From the NCBI RefSeq assembly GCF_014647795.1, contig NZ_BMPW01000016.1, positions 1 to 64,000 of the forward strand: 64,000 nucleotides of DNA. The letters are read 5' to 3'. The number at the start of each line of letters is the position of its first letter. The stretch's first letter is position 1. The notes under the pieces are model-generated. The model searched no databases. It was not told the DNA's origin and worked only from the letters and a program-made list of their open reading frames with translations. The stretch is from Actinoplanes campanulatus (GTDB lineage: Bacteria > Actinomycetota > Actinomycetes > Mycobacteriales > Micromonosporaceae). The translations under genes were made by a program, and so were the position numbers. Below, one piece after another: positions 48,601-58,446 of this stretch.

Positions 48601-49594
48601 CGGCTCCCGGCTGGAGCTGCGGCTCGGCGACCCGTCCGACTCGATCATCAACCGGCGGGCCGCGCAGGCGGTGCCGGACCAGACGCCCGGCCGTGGCGTG
48701 ATCGAGCACCCGACCGACCGCAACCGGGGCCTGCACCTGCTCACCGTGCGGCCCGAGGTGAGCACGCTCGGGGAGACCACCGGCCTGGTCAAGGCGGTGG
48801 CGGCGGCCTGGGAGGGGCCGCTCGCGCCGCGGGTGCGCCTGCTGCCGGCCTCGGTTCCGTACGGCGACCTGCCCGTCGATGGCGGCACCGGCCTGCGGCT
48901 GCCGATCGGCATCGCCGAGGCCGACCTGCGGCCTGTCGAGATCGACTTCGCGTCCGACCCGCACTTCCTGCTCTTCGGTGACGCGGAGGCCGGCAAGTCG
49001 TCGTTCCTGCGGGCGCTGGCCACCACGATCACCTCACGGTTCCGGCCGGAGGAGGCCCGGATCATCCTGGTCGACTACCGGCGCAGCCTGATGGACCTGC
49101 CCGAGTCGGAACACCGGATCGGGTACGGCATGCAGGCCCAGCAGACCAGCGACCTGATCCTGTCCGCCGCCGGGTACATGCAACGCCGGCTGCCCGGCCC
49201 CGACGTGACCGCCCGAGAGCTGCGCGACCGGTCCTGGTGGACCGGCCCGGAGCTGTTCGTCCTGGTCGACGACTACGACCTGGTGGTGGCCGGGCCGACC
49301 AACCCGCTGCTGCCGCTGCTGGAATACCTCCCCCAGGCCCGGGACATCGGCCTGCACCTGGTGCTGACCCGCCGGTCCGGTGGCGCGGGGCGGGCCCTCT
49401 TCGAGCCGGTGATCCAGCGCCTGCGCGAACTGTCCGCACCGGGTCTCGTGATGTCCGGCGCGCCGGACGAGGGCGCGCTCATCGGCAACGTCCGTCCGGC
49501 GAATCTCCCACCTGGACGTGGTCGTTTGATCACACGGCGTGAGGGTACCCGCTTGATTCAGCTGGCTCACCGACCACCTTTTCGCGATTCCTAA
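45653..49594 (+). CDS. eccC: Type VII secretion ATPase EccC (fused EccCa-EccCb)
   Basis: 1313 residues from a GTG with GAGGGA six bases upstream; an in-frame GTG at 45605 is an alternative. The N-terminus RRAARRPAPEIPSDP and two TM helices (about 45-85) are typical of EccC, followed by the DUF/stalk region. Three FtsK-type ATPase domains follow: GATGSGKSE (K485) with Walker B FVIVDEFTE, GGTQSGKST (K834) with degenerate Walker B LVVDGW, and GDAEAGKSS (K1115) with LVDDYD. EccC recognises WXG100 substrates and drives export. The third domain normally binds the Esx signal sequence. Confidence 0.95.
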   Translation: MGTVMVRRAARRPAPEIPSDPLSVDPPPEIPEQVAARWQQWLMALPMLGGTLAMAMMMGQGRGGAYSYVIGGLFGVSSLAMLTTSFGASGAPRKAEMMSARREYLRHLAALRKRARDTAQRQRTGLLYRHPDPERLWSTVGSHRLWERRGGDPDFGVVRVGLGPQTLATPLVPPVARPLDELEPMTAGALRRFLDAYSVVPDLPVAMSLRGFSRVYIRGNAPGAEGPRALVRAVLTQLAVFHGPDELVIAVCAGQEARGWWEWVKWLPHAQHPSQFDALGPVRLVAGDEPRLAELLDEVIGSRPRFHPGESAGSVPHVLVVVDGAEPANTRLDDALDGLTVIDLDTAPPRLLDRSALVLEVRSDGMLGTYTMDHEGEVGRADGLTVAEAEAVARRLAPLRLATAPDPGGAPTASAETGLPELLGIADPENYSVAHGWPVRAPRDRLRVPIGVSDDGVPVELDIKEFAQDGMGPHGLLIGATGSGKSEILKTLVLALAATHSSEVLNFILIDFKGGAAFASMDRLPHTAALVTNLEHALPLVDRMADALEGEMARRQEVLAKAGNYAGLYDYDRARAGGAPLAPLPTLFVIVDEFTEMLKEKPDFIELFLQIGRLGRSLGVHLLLASQRLEDGRLRGLDTHLSYRIGLRTNSALESRAVLGVPDAHELPRSPGYGYLKFGTEPLIRFKGVYVGGAIRRAGRGVGTTDHADLRVLPWTTQHVAVPATTPKPKPAAEPEGPKLVDVVVDRLVGQGPPAHQVWLPPLEVSQVLDELLGPGGVIPGRGLAFTNPALHGRLQVPIAVVDKPREQMRDVLWLQLAGAAGHVAVVGGTQSGKSTALRTLICGLALTHTPAEVQVYCLDFGGGSLGTLRDLPHVGGVFGRLDAEGVRRTVGEMVTLLAQREARFAELGVDSMAAYRSRRAGGSDPFGDVFLVVDGWATVRKEFEELEPVLTDLATRGLSYGIHLVAAASRWMDFRPAVRDLFGSRLELRLGDPSDSIINRRAAQAVPDQTPGRGVIEHPTDRNRGLHLLTVRPEVSTLGETTGLVKAVAAAWEGPLAPRVRLLPASVPYGDLPVDGGTGLRLPIGIAEADLRPVEIDFASDPHFLLFGDAEAGKSSFLRALATTITSRFRPEEARIILVDYRRSLMDLPESEHRIGYGMQAQQTSDLILSAAGYMQRRLPGPDVTARELRDRSWWTGPELFVLVDDYDLVVAGPTNPLLPLLEYLPQARDIGLHLVLTRRSGGAGRALFEPVIQRLRELSAPGLVMSGAPDEGALIGNVRPANLPPGRGRLITRREGTRLIQLAHRPPFRDS

Positions 49595-49631
49595 AAATCG
49601 ACAGACTCTCGGTGCGATTAGCCACGAAGGA

Positions 49632-49653
49632 CCGCAGCGACACGCCGCTGCGG
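49632..49653 (+). terminator. Hairpin after eccC
   Basis: CCGCAGCG (49632-49639) and CGCTGCGG (49646-49653) form a perfect 8-bp stem with a 6-base loop, 37 bases past the eccC stop and about 107 bases before the mycP start. It may terminate or attenuate read-through into mycP. Confidence 0.5.
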
Positions 49654-49759
49654 GGGAGTAATCTCCCTCCATCGACTGACCGTCCGACTGACCCGTCTCA
49701 GAATGGCGACGCCGACCCGTGAGCAGTGTGAGCATCGTGTCCCGGCCGGAGAGGCCGCG

Positions 49760-51073
49760 ATGGGTGGCACCCGATGGCGGTGGCCGGTGCTGAGCCGACG
49801 GCTCAGCGCCTCGGTGCTGGCGGGCCTGATCGCCTTCGGCCCAGCGCCCGCCGTCGAGTCCACCGCCCCGATTCCGGTCGGCCACGGCGCCGGCGTCCTG
49901 GCCGAGCCCGTCGGCACCGCCGGTGACGAGGTGCGCGCCGACCAGTGGCAGTTGCAGGCGCTCAACCTGGCCGAGGCGTGGAACTACTCGGACGGCGCCG
50001 GCGTCACCGTCGCCGTGATCGACTCCGGGGTGGACGCCCACCACGCCGACCTGGAGGGCCAGGTGCTGCCCGGCCTCGACCTGGTCGACAAGAAGGGCGA
50101 CGGCGAAAGCGACCCGGTCGGGCACGGCACATCGGTGTCCGCGCTGATCGCCGGCCGCTCCGACGATCCGCAGGGCGTCGTCGGCATCGCCCCGAAGTCC
50201 AAGATCCTCCCGGTCCGGGTGCTGGACGAGGAGAACCGCTACGACGACGCGCTGATCGTGGCGAAGGGTCTGCGGTGGGCGGTCGACCACGGCGCCAAGG
50301 TGGTCAACCTGTCCCTCGGCGGCAGCGGGTCCAGCTCCATCCTGTCGGCCGCGATCGACTACGCGTTCGCCAAGGACGTCGTGGTGATCGCCTGCACCGG
50401 CAACGCGACCGGCACCGCCACGGCCACCACACCGCGCTCCGGGGTGTGGTACCCGGCTCGCGAACCCGGCGTCATCGCCGTCGGCGGGGTGGACCGCGAC
50501 GGCGAGGGCCTCTGGTCGGGTTCCATCACCGGCAAGGAGACCGTGGTGACCGCCCCGGCGAACGAGCTGGTCGGCGCCCGGCCCGGCGGCTACTGGAAGG
50601 TCCAGGGCACCAGCTTCGCCGCCCCGATGGTGGCCGCCACCGCGGCGCTGATCCGCTCCCGCTGGCCGGACATGCCGGCCGGCGAGGTGGTCAACCGGAT
50701 CATCAAGACCGCCCAGGACCGCGGCGACCCCGGCCGTGACCCGGAATTCGGCTTCGGCCTCGTCGACCCGGTGGCCGCGCTCACCGCGGACGTTCCGCAG
50801 GTGCCCGGCAACCCGCTCGACACCACCCCACCGGCCGGTGTCGCCCGCTTCGGCAGCGCGCCGGTCTCCGGGCAGGCCCAGTCGGCCCCCGAAGCCAGCA
50901 CCCAGCCGAACTCCACCACCGCGTCCACAGGCCAGAACGCGGGCGGTTGGGCGGCCCCCAGCGAGCCCACGTCGACCGGCGTCCCGGTCGCACGCTGGGT
51001 CGCCATCCTGCTGTTGCTGCTCTCCGCGATCGCGGCCGCGATAACCATCCGCCGCTTCGCCGAAGGCACTTAA
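49760..51073 (+). CDS. mycP: Mycosin-type S8 serine protease (T7SS)
   Basis: 437 residues from the ATG at 49760 (GGAGAGG six bases upstream); an ATG at 49703 has no SD. A signal peptide (about 1-35) is followed by a subtilisin domain with catalytic Asp in VAVIDSGVDAHH, His in VGHGTSVSALIAG, oxyanion-type Asn in ACTGNATG and Ser in QGTSFAAPMVAA. A Pro/Ser/Thr linker and a C-terminal TM anchor (WVAILLLLLSAIAAAITI) end the protein. Mycosins stabilise the ESX membrane complex and process substrates outside the membrane. Confidence 0.93.
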   Translation: MGGTRWRWPVLSRRLSASVLAGLIAFGPAPAVESTAPIPVGHGAGVLAEPVGTAGDEVRADQWQLQALNLAEAWNYSDGAGVTVAVIDSGVDAHHADLEGQVLPGLDLVDKKGDGESDPVGHGTSVSALIAGRSDDPQGVVGIAPKSKILPVRVLDEENRYDDALIVAKGLRWAVDHGAKVVNLSLGGSGSSSILSAAIDYAFAKDVVVIACTGNATGTATATTPRSGVWYPAREPGVIAVGGVDRDGEGLWSGSITGKETVVTAPANELVGARPGGYWKVQGTSFAAPMVAATAALIRSRWPDMPAGEVVNRIIKTAQDRGDPGRDPEFGFGLVDPVAALTADVPQVPGNPLDTTPPAGVARFGSAPVSGQAQSAPEASTQPNSTTASTGQNAGGWAAPSEPTSTGVPVARWVAILLLLLSAIAAAITIRRFAEGT

Positions 51074-51668
51074 CGGCTGTGCTTGATTGCTCCGCTTCGC
51101 TCCGCGGCAAAACGCCTTGTAACCGGTGTCGAGGCAGGTGATTTCCCGCCGCCAGCACACCCCGCTGGCGTCGGCAAATCACTTGCCTCGACACCGGCGG
51201 CGTTTTGCGGGGGTGATGAGTGCACCGCCGTCCAGGTCAGGGTGACCGTTGCGTGGCTGGGAGCAGTTTCGTGGGAGTGGATCTTCCCGGCTGCCGTCGA
51301 TACAGCCCTGGCGCCCGCTGGTCGAATGCTCCAGTGCCAACCGCCGCCCGCGCCTCCGGCCCGGTGGGCGATCACGTCGCGCCGTCCGTGTGCCCGGCCT
51401 GCCGCCATGGCGCGGGCGGCGACCACGGAAACCGTTACGTGTGCGCTGGTCGGCGCGAACGAGCCGGAGGGACGGACGGGGGATCGATTGACCAGCGGGG
51501 TCAGCGCTGATGACCAGCATGACCCGGTGACCCGTGGGGCGCCAGCCGCACGGTCAGGCTCGGCCCGGGGCGGGCGGCACGGGCGGGAGTGGGCAGGCGG
51601 TCGCTGGGGCGCCACGGGGCCAGGGGTGCTTGTGGTTGGGAGGGCTTGAGCCGTACCGGGGAAGGGGG
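51074..51668. other. 595-base non-coding gap between mycP and marP
   Basis: No credible gene on either strand. Open readings exist only because of high GC; they lack an SD and recognisable domains. The first part holds the large palindrome at 51107-51208. The rest (51209-51668) shows no clear repeat, RNA or promoter by eye. It may contain a decayed gene or a regulatory RNA; I cannot support either. Confidence 0.5.
51107..51208. repeat. Large imperfect inverted repeat (REP/MITE-like or terminator)
   Basis: GCAAAACGCC (51107-51116) pairs exactly with 51199-51208. Then CCGGTGTCGAGGCA (51123-51136) pairs with 51183-51196, followed by GTGATTT/AAATCAC and GCCAGC/GCTGGC with a few mismatches. The arms are about 44-50 bases with a loop of under ten. 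The element starts 33 bases after the mycP stop. It is far longer than an ordinary terminator and looks like a dispersed palindromic element. Confidence 0.6.
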
Positions 51669-52847
51669 TTAGGCGCACTCGCCGGTGCGGACGCCTCGGG
51701 TGCCTGTGCGACCGGCCTGGGCCACCGATGCGGCCTCGTCGGCCGTCAGGGCGAAGCCGACGTATTTGTCGTCGGCGGCGGCCGCGAAGATGACGCCGAG
51801 GACGTCGCCGTTCGGGTCGATCAGGGGGCCGCCCGAGTTGCCGCTGCGGACCAGGGACTTGATCGTGTAGATCTCGCGGGTCACGTCGCCGGATTCGTAG
51901 ATGTCCGGGCCGGTGATGCGGCTGACGTCGCGGACCCGGGCGGACTGGGCGTTGTACGGCCCGTCCTGCGGGTAGCCGAGCACGATGGCGTTGGCGCCGC
52001 TCGACGCCTCCTTGGAGACGAACGGCATGACCGGGGCCTTGAGACCGGGCACGTAGAGGACGGCCAGGTCACGCTTGGGGTCGTAGACGACGACCTTGCC
52101 CTCGATCTGGCGGCCGCCGCTCTCCACGACGACCTCGCGGGTGCCGGCGACCACGTGCGCGTTCGTCATGACGCGCTCCTTGGCGTAGACGAAGCCGGTG
52201 CCCTCGATGCGGCGGGAGCAGCTCGGCGCCGAGCCGAGGATCTTGAGGACCGAGGCCTTGGACTCCTGCACCACCTTGGAGCCGGCGAGCGCCGGGTCGG
52301 GCGCCGGGACCTCGCGGGCCTGGGTCCGTGCGAAGCCGCCGAACACGTCCGGGAAGCCGTTGGTGTCGAGGGTGTCGCGCAGCCCGGAGGAGAGCGCCTG
52401 CACCTGCTCGGGCATCAGCTCGTTGATGCCGCCGAGAATGGCACTGCCGCGCACCTCCCGGTTGATCGCCGGGAACGGGGTGGACTGGAACGGCACGGCC
52501 ACCAGCCAGGCGGCCAGCAGCACGGCGACGATCGAGACGAGCGCCCCGCCGGCGTCGTCGAGGTATTGCATGGGGCGGCTCTGGATGACCTGCCGCAGGT
52601 TGGTGCCGAGCCAGCCGGCCAGGGTCTGCCCGAGCACGGCCAGCACCAGGATGACGCCGAGGGCGACGACCAGGCGGACCGTCCCGTTCTCGAACTGGCG
52701 GGCGATCAGCGGCCCGAGCTGGAGACCGATCAGGACGCCGCTGAAGAAGCCACCGAGCGACAGCGCACCGATGGTGAAGCCCTGGCGGTATCCGCTGATC
52801 GCGAACAGCACCATGAGCACGATCAGGATGACATCGACCACGGGCAC
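51669..52847 (-). CDS. marP: Membrane serine protease MarP (acid/oxidative-stress resistance type)
   Basis: 392 residues. Four TM helices in the first 150 residues (CvpA-like: VVDVILIVLMVLFAISGYRQG onward) precede a periplasmic trypsin-like domain. Catalytic His is in TNAHVVAG, Asp in KRDLAVLYV and Ser in SGNSGGPL; a Cys in PSCSRRIEGTGF and one near the C-terminus probably form the regulatory disulfide. MarP of M. tuberculosis (397 residues) maintains pH homeostasis by activating a wall hydrolase. GTG start at 52847. It heads a marP/NUDIX/thioredoxin/nth set in the mycobacterial order. Confidence 0.93.
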   Translation of the reverse strand: MPVVDVILIVLMVLFAISGYRQGFTIGALSLGGFFSGVLIGLQLGPLIARQFENGTVRLVVALGVILVLAVLGQTLAGWLGTNLRQVIQSRPMQYLDDAGGALVSIVAVLLAAWLVAVPFQSTPFPAINREVRGSAILGGINELMPEQVQALSSGLRDTLDTNGFPDVFGGFARTQAREVPAPDPALAGSKVVQESKASVLKILGSAPSCSRRIEGTGFVYAKERVMTNAHVVAGTREVVVESGGRQIEGKVVVYDPKRDLAVLYVPGLKAPVMPFVSKEASSGANAIVLGYPQDGPYNAQSARVRDVSRITGPDIYESGDVTREIYTIKSLVRSGNSGGPLIDPNGDVLGVIFAAAADDKYVGFALTADEAASVAQAGRTGTRGVRTGECA

Positions 52848-52875
52848 TCACTCAGCGTAGAAGTCAGGGTCCATC

Positions 52876-53589
52876 TCACGGCACCACCTCGTCCGGCGCC
52901 CCGCCCCGGGCGGCCGGCACCGGCGCGCTGGCATCCGGTAGCTCGACGACCCGTCCCGGCTCCCACGGGACCGCCCAGCCGGCCATCTCCAACATCGCCG
53001 CGATCACTCCCGCCGTGAAACCCCAGACGAGTAGCCCACGGACCTGGAAGGCGGGCCCGATCCAGCCACTCGGATGACGCACCCGGATACGGTTCGCGGG
53101 ATCGGCGAGTTCACTGATCGGCAGTCGCGCGACATGGGCCACCTCGGCCGGCTGGAGCGGATGCACCGGATGCGGCTTGCGCCACCAGGCGAGCACCGGG
53201 GTGACGACGAAGCCGCTGACCGGGATCCACAGCTCGGGCAGCAGCGCCAGCACCTCGGCCGAGGTCGGGTCGAGGCCGACCTCCTCCTGTGCCTCGCGCA
53301 GCGCGGTGGCCGGGGCGTGGGCGTCCTCCGGATCGGTGGCGCCACCCGGGAAGGCCGGCTGCCCGGCGTGGTTGCGCATGGTCGCGGCCCGTTGCAGGAC
53401 CAGCAGATCGGGGCGGCCGCCGTCGTCCTCGCCGATCAGGACCAGCACGGCGCTGGCGCGGCCGCCCTTCCCGACGGGGCGGCGCAGGGTGGTGAAGTCC
53501 TCGGTACGGCATTCGGCGACCCGGGTCAGCAGCGGATCGAACCATCCGGGCAGCCCCTCCGGCCGGCCCAGCACCTCGCCACGGCTCAT
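52876..53589 (-). CDS. NUDIX hydrolase, CoA-pyrophosphatase type
   Basis: 237 residues from the ATG at 53589, overlapping the thioredoxin-like stop by four bases. The NUDIX box is GGATDPEDAHAPATALREAQEEVGL-like, with catalytic REAQEEVG. Directly before it, LQRAATMRNHAGQPAFPGG matches the extra motif of CoA diphosphatases (LxxRxxxxxxxxGxxxFPGG). It probably cleaves CoA or acyl-CoA to phosphopantetheine and 3',5'-ADP. Same neighbour order as M. tuberculosis Rv3672c, as I recall. Confidence 0.85.
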   Translation of the reverse strand: MSRGEVLGRPEGLPGWFDPLLTRVAECRTEDFTTLRRPVGKGGRASAVLVLIGEDDGGRPDLLVLQRAATMRNHAGQPAFPGGATDPEDAHAPATALREAQEEVGLDPTSAEVLALLPELWIPVSGFVVTPVLAWWRKPHPVHPLQPAEVAHVARLPISELADPANRIRVRHPSGWIGPAFQVRGLLVWGFTAGVIAAMLEMAGWAVPWEPGRVVELPDASAPVPAARGGAPDEVVP

Positions 53590-54134
53590 CGGGTCACCGT
53601 AACGCCGGTATGTTTCTTCACCTGTTCGATCAACTGGTCGACGTCCATGGCGGCTCGGTGCACGTACATCCCCCCGTCGGCATCGATGAAGACGGTCGCG
53701 GGCAGTGTCGCCAACCCGAGTTCGTCCAGGAGCCGTTTCTCCCGGTCGTACAGGGTCGGGAAGTTGACACCGCGGGTGGTGGCGAAGTCGGCGGCGGCGG
53801 CCCGGTCGTCGCCGATGTCCACGCCGAGGACGGTGAAGCGGCCGTCGGCGCGGTCGGCGAGGCCCTGGATGACCGGCAGTTCCTCCCGGCACGGGCCGCA
53901 CCACGACGCCCAGAGGTTGATCACCGCCGGTCCGCGCAGGTCACGCAGTTTCACTCCCTCGCCGCCGGTGAAGCACGGGAGCGATATGTCCGGTATTTCG
54001 GTAGATGCGACACCGGAGCTTCCGAGGGGAGAGCAGGTCGCGAAAGGAGACGGTATCTCCGGCTCGTCGGGGTCGGCGGCGGTGCAGGCGGACAGCGCCA
54101 GGGCGGCGACGATCAACGGGACGAGCCGTCTCAC
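53586..54134 (-). CDS. Thioredoxin-like lipoprotein (ResA/TlpA type)
   Basis: 182 residues. Signal peptide with lipobox ALSAC (Cys at residue 17). The thioredoxin fold has [18 protein letters not shown] (WCGPC redox site) and the cis-Pro segment [12 protein letters not shown]. An additional Cys pair ([14 protein letters not shown]) lies before the domain. It is likely tethered outside the membrane to reduce or shuffle disulfides, possibly in cytochrome maturation or on MarP next door (inference). GTG start overlaps the nth stop. Confidence 0.88.
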   Translation of the reverse strand: MRRLVPLIVAALALSACTAADPDEPEIPSPFATCSPLGSSGVASTEIPDISLPCFTGGEGVKLRDLRGPAVINLWASWCGPCREELPVIQGLADRADGRFTVLGVDIGDDRAAAADFATTRGVNFPTLYDREKRLLDELGLATLPATVFIDADGGMYVHRAAMDVDQLIEQVKKHTGVTVTR

Positions 54135-54943
54135 GGCTCCTCCGGAGCCAGGACCGCCGCGGCCGGGACCAGGGCGGGATCCACGCCGGCGGCCACCGCC
54201 AGCTCACGCGCCCGCGGGCCCTTCAGAAGCTTCGCCGCCGGAGCGGCCTCGGTCGGCCCGGTCCCGAAGGACGGGCACATCGCCTTCAAAGTGCAGGCCC
54301 CACAAGCCGGGGTACGCGAATGGCACACCCGCCGCCCATGGAAGATCACCCGGTGCGACAGCATCGTCCAGTCGCGCTTCTCGATCAGGTCGGCGACCAG
54401 GAATTCGATCTTCACCTCGTCCTGCTCGTCGACCCAGCCGAACCGGTTGGTCAGCCGCCGGAAGTGGGTGTCGACGGTGATGCCGGGGACGCCGAACGCG
54501 TTGCCCAGGATCACGTTGGCGGTCTTGCGGCCGATGCCGGGCAGCTTCACCAACTGGTCCAGCTTGCCGGGGATCTGCCCGTCATGGTGCTCCAGCAGCG
54601 CCTGGCCGAGCCGGATCAGCGAGTTGGTCTTGGCCCGGAAGAAGCCGGTGGGCCGCAGCAGCGCCTCCATCTGCTCCCGGTCGGCCGACGCGTAGTCGGC
54701 GGCCGAGCGGTAGCGGCGGAACAGCTCCGGGGTGACCTGGTTGACCCGCACGTCGGTGGTCTGCGCGGACAGGATGGTCGCGACGGCCAGCTCGAGCGGG
54801 TTGGTGAAATCCAGCTCGCAGTGCGCGTCGGGATGGGTCTCGGCGAGCTCGCGTGCCATCTTCCGGGCCCGGCGCTTGCGGCCCAGCGGCGTCTCACCCG
54901 CGAAGCGCGAGAGCACGGCTGTCGCTGCGCGGGGTGGGGTCAC
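54131..54943 (-). CDS. nth: Endonuclease III
   Basis: 270 residues; bifunctional DNA glycosylase/AP lyase for oxidised pyrimidines. Helix-hairpin-helix [13 protein letters not shown] carries the catalytic Lys, the catalytic Asp is in TVDTHFRRL, and the [4Fe-4S] loop is C-x6-C-x2-C-x5-C ([17 protein letters not shown]). A C-terminal extension of about 40 Ala-rich residues follows. GTG start at 54943 with no strong SD. Coupled to the thioredoxin-like gene downstream. Confidence 0.96.
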   Translation of the reverse strand: MTPPRAATAVLSRFAGETPLGRKRRARKMARELAETHPDAHCELDFTNPLELAVATILSAQTTDVRVNQVTPELFRRYRSAADYASADREQMEALLRPTGFFRAKTNSLIRLGQALLEHHDGQIPGKLDQLVKLPGIGRKTANVILGNAFGVPGITVDTHFRRLTNRFGWVDEQDEVKIEFLVADLIEKRDWTMLSHRVIFHGRRVCHSRTPACGACTLKAMCPSFGTGPTEAAPAAKLLKGPRARELAVAAGVDPALVPAAAVLAPEEP

Positions 54944-54961
54944 CGGTAAAGAGTACGTCGG

Positions 54962-56098
<1,137 letters not shown>

Positions 56099-56305
56099 CG
56101 ACGGGGACGATACCGTCAGCCGACAAGCGGGATCGACCGACGAAAGGCCTGTCCTGAGATGTCCGGACCGCTGAATTGTCGTGAGCGGTCACGGCATTTC
56201 TGGTTACCGTCCAGTATCTGGATCAAGGGGTGGCCGCCCGTTTCCCGCCCGCATGCGCCTAGACTGATCGAGCGCAGACGTTGCGCGTTTTCGAAAGGTG
56301 CGGCG

Positions 56306-56983
56306 ATGGATGAGGTACTGGCCCGGAGCGGAATCTTTCAGGGTGTAGACCCGGAAGCCGCCGAGGCGCTCGCCAAGGAGATGGACACGATCGAAGTCCG
56401 CAAGGGCGACGTGGTCTTCAACGAGGGCGAGGCCGGCGACAGTCTGTATATCGTTCTGTCCGGAAAGATCAAGCTCGGTCGCCGGGCCGCGGACGGACGG
56501 CAGAACCTCGTCTCCATCATGGGCCCGTCCGACATGCTCGGTGAGCTCTCGCTCTTCGACCCCGGTCCGCGCACCGCGACGGCGACCGCGGTGACCGACA
56601 GCCGCCTGGCGCGGCTGAAGAAGTCGTCGCTGCGCCCGTGGCTCAACAACCGGCCGGAGATCGCCGAGCAGCTGCTCCGCGTGCTGGCCCGCCGGCTGCG
56701 GCGCACCAACGACGCGCTCGCCGACCTGATCTTCACCGACGTGCCCGGCCGGGTCGCGAAGAACCTGCTCCAGATGGCCGGCCGCTTCGGCACCCGGGAC
56801 GGCGGCGTCCTGCGGGTCACCCACGACCTCACCCAGGAGGAGCTGGCCCAGCTGGTCGGCGCCTCCCGCGAGACGGTCAACAAGGCGCTCGCCGACTTCG
56901 CCTCGCGTGCCTGGCTCCGGCTGGACGGCAAGTCCGTGATCATCCTGGACCCGGAGCGCCTGGCCCGCCGCGCTCGCGTCTGA
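56306..56983 (+). CDS. crp: cAMP receptor protein-type transcription regulator
   Basis: 225 residues, the length of mycobacterial CRP. The N-terminal cyclic-nucleotide domain has [16 protein letters not shown] and the phosphate cassette [19 protein letters not shown] dimer helix (about 110-140) and a winged HTH ([24 protein letters not shown]) follow. The ATG at 56306 has AAAGG nine bases upstream. Global regulator in actinobacteria, binding DNA even with little cAMP. Monocistronic, with a strong terminator directly after. Confidence 0.95.
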   Translation: MDEVLARSGIFQGVDPEAAEALAKEMDTIEVRKGDVVFNEGEAGDSLYIVLSGKIKLGRRAADGRQNLVSIMGPSDMLGELSLFDPGPRTATATAVTDSRLARLKKSSLRPWLNNRPEIAEQLLRVLARRLRRTNDALADLIFTDVPGRVAKNLLQMAGRFGTRDGGVLRVTHDLTQEELAQLVGASRETVNKALADFASRAWLRLDGKSVIILDPERLARRARV

Positions 56984-56997
56984 CGCCACCCGCTGAC

Positions 56998-57024
56998 AAG
57001 GGGCTGTCCTGCGGACAGCCCCTT
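56998..57024 (+). terminator. Terminator of crp
   Basis: AAGGGGCTGTCC (56998-57009) and its perfect complement (57013-57024) form a 12-bp stem with loop TGC, 14 bases past the crp stop. Confidence 0.88.
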
Positions 57025-57136
57025 GGTCGTGCCTGCGTGTCGCATCCGTACGGCCACTCGTTACGGAGGTGGTCGAGAGGGCACCGGCGGGCACGGGGAA
57101 GGGCGCGGCTTTGAAGGCAGGCAGGGGCGTGGCGGT

Positions 57137-58435
57137 ATGACCGTGCTCGGCACCACGCTGGACCCGCGTGATCCCGCCTACCTGCAGGGCCGCAGCACCA
57201 CCCTGGAACTCCTCGCCGAACTGGAGCAGGCGCTCGACGAGGCACGTGCCGGCGGCGGCGAGAAGAACGTGACCCGGCATCACGCGCGCGGCAAGCTGCT
57301 GCCCCGGGAGCGCATCGAGATGCTGCTCGACCAGGACAGCCCGTTCCTCGAACTGTGCCCGGTCGCGGCCCGGGGCACCGAGTACCCGGTCGGCGGCAGC
57401 GTGGTCACCGGGATCGGCGTGGTCGAGGGCGTCGAGTGCGCCGTGGTGGCGAACGATCCGACGGTGGCCGAGGGTGCGGTCAACCCGTTCACCGCCGACA
57501 AGATCCGCCGGGCCACCACGATCGCCACGGCCAACCGCCTCCCGCTGATCAACCTGATCGAGTCGACCGGCGAGACCGGCACCACCGGCGGGCTCTTCCC
57601 CCCGGAACGGGTGCCGTCGATCTGCGTGGTCTTCGGCGCCACCACCGGGGACGCCGCCTACCTGCCGGCTCTCTCCGACTACACGATCACGGTCCGCGGG
57701 CCGGTCAGCGGCGGCGTCAACGGGCACTCCCCGGTGGCGCCGGCCGACCCCGCCGACCAGACCGCCGTCGACGAGCGGGACGGGCTGCGGCTGGCCCGGC
57801 AGTGCGTACGGCGGCTCAACTGGCGCAAGCAGGGGCCGGCTCCGCGTACCCACCACCCGGCCCCGCCCCGGCACGGTGACGAGGATCTGCTCACCCTGGC
57901 CGCCGTCGATCCGGCCGCCTTCGAGCCGCGTGAGGTGTTCGCGCGGATCCTCGACGACAGCGACTTCGACGAGTTCAAACCCGGTCACGGCGCCGCCGTC
58001 GTGGCCGGATGGGGTGAGCTGCACGGGTATCCGCTCGGGGTGCTCGCCGCCCCGAACCGGTCCTGCTCGGCCGCCGAGGCGCAGAAGGCGGTGCACTTCC
58101 TGCACCTGGCCAACGCCACGGCCACCCCGCTGCTGTTCCTGGGTCATCCGGGTACGGCCGGCGGCGACCAGGAGAGCCGGCACGACGCCCCGATGGGGCA
58201 CGCCATCGCCCGGTCCACCGTGCCGCACCTGGTACTCACCGTCGGCGGGATCGTCCCCGAGCGCACCGACGAGCCCCGTTTCCGATTCAGCTGGCCCACG
58301 GCCGGCGCCACCGCCCCGGTCGACGACGGCGTCATCGATCCGCGCGACACCCGTACGGTCCTCGGGCTCTGCCTCTCCGTAGTGCACAGCGCGGCCGTCG
58401 TGGGCGCCGGTCACGTCGGCGTGTTCCGATCTTGA
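57137..58435 (+). CDS. Short, divergent acyl-CoA carboxylase carboxyltransferase-like subunit
   Basis: 432 residues from the ATG at 57137, against about 520-530 for AccD/PccB enzymes. The N-terminus is recognisable (HHARGKLLPRERIEMLLDQDSPFLEL; VTGIGVVEGVECAVVANDPTV). The usual SGGARIQEG is replaced by STGETGTTGGLFPP, and the GPCAGGAVY stretch by FGATTGDAAYLPAL. These Gly-rich segments normally form the oxyanion holes. The C-terminal half (GWGELHGYPLGVLAAPNR; AEAQKAVHFLHLAN) follows the family, but the VPGFLPG and KAYGGAYDVM regions are altered. It pairs with the biotin carboxylase 11 bases downstream. Altered or lost catalysis is likely. Confidence 0.75.
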   Translation: MTVLGTTLDPRDPAYLQGRSTTLELLAELEQALDEARAGGGEKNVTRHHARGKLLPRERIEMLLDQDSPFLELCPVAARGTEYPVGGSVVTGIGVVEGVECAVVANDPTVAEGAVNPFTADKIRRATTIATANRLPLINLIESTGETGTTGGLFPPERVPSICVVFGATTGDAAYLPALSDYTITVRGPVSGGVNGHSPVAPADPADQTAVDERDGLRLARQCVRRLNWRKQGPAPRTHHPAPPRHGDEDLLTLAAVDPAAFEPREVFARILDDSDFDEFKPGHGAAVVAGWGELHGYPLGVLAAPNRSCSAAEAQKAVHFLHLANATATPLLFLGHPGTAGGDQESRHDAPMGHAIARSTVPHLVLTVGGIVPERTDEPRFRFSWPTAGATAPVDDGVIDPRDTRTVLGLCLSVVHSAAVVGAGHVGVFRS

Positions 58436-58446
58436 AAGGTGGACCA

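Noticed and set aside
51070-51678. Two opposed open frames (about 190-200 codons) in the mycP-marP gap
   Set aside because: Both cross the palindrome, lack ribosome sites and domains, and have poor codon bias; treated as non-coding.
56180-56193. CGTGA-N4-TCACG as an autoregulatory CRP site before crp
   Set aside because: CRP half-sites need a 6-base spacer (TGTGA-N6-TCACA); here it is four, so binding is doubtful.
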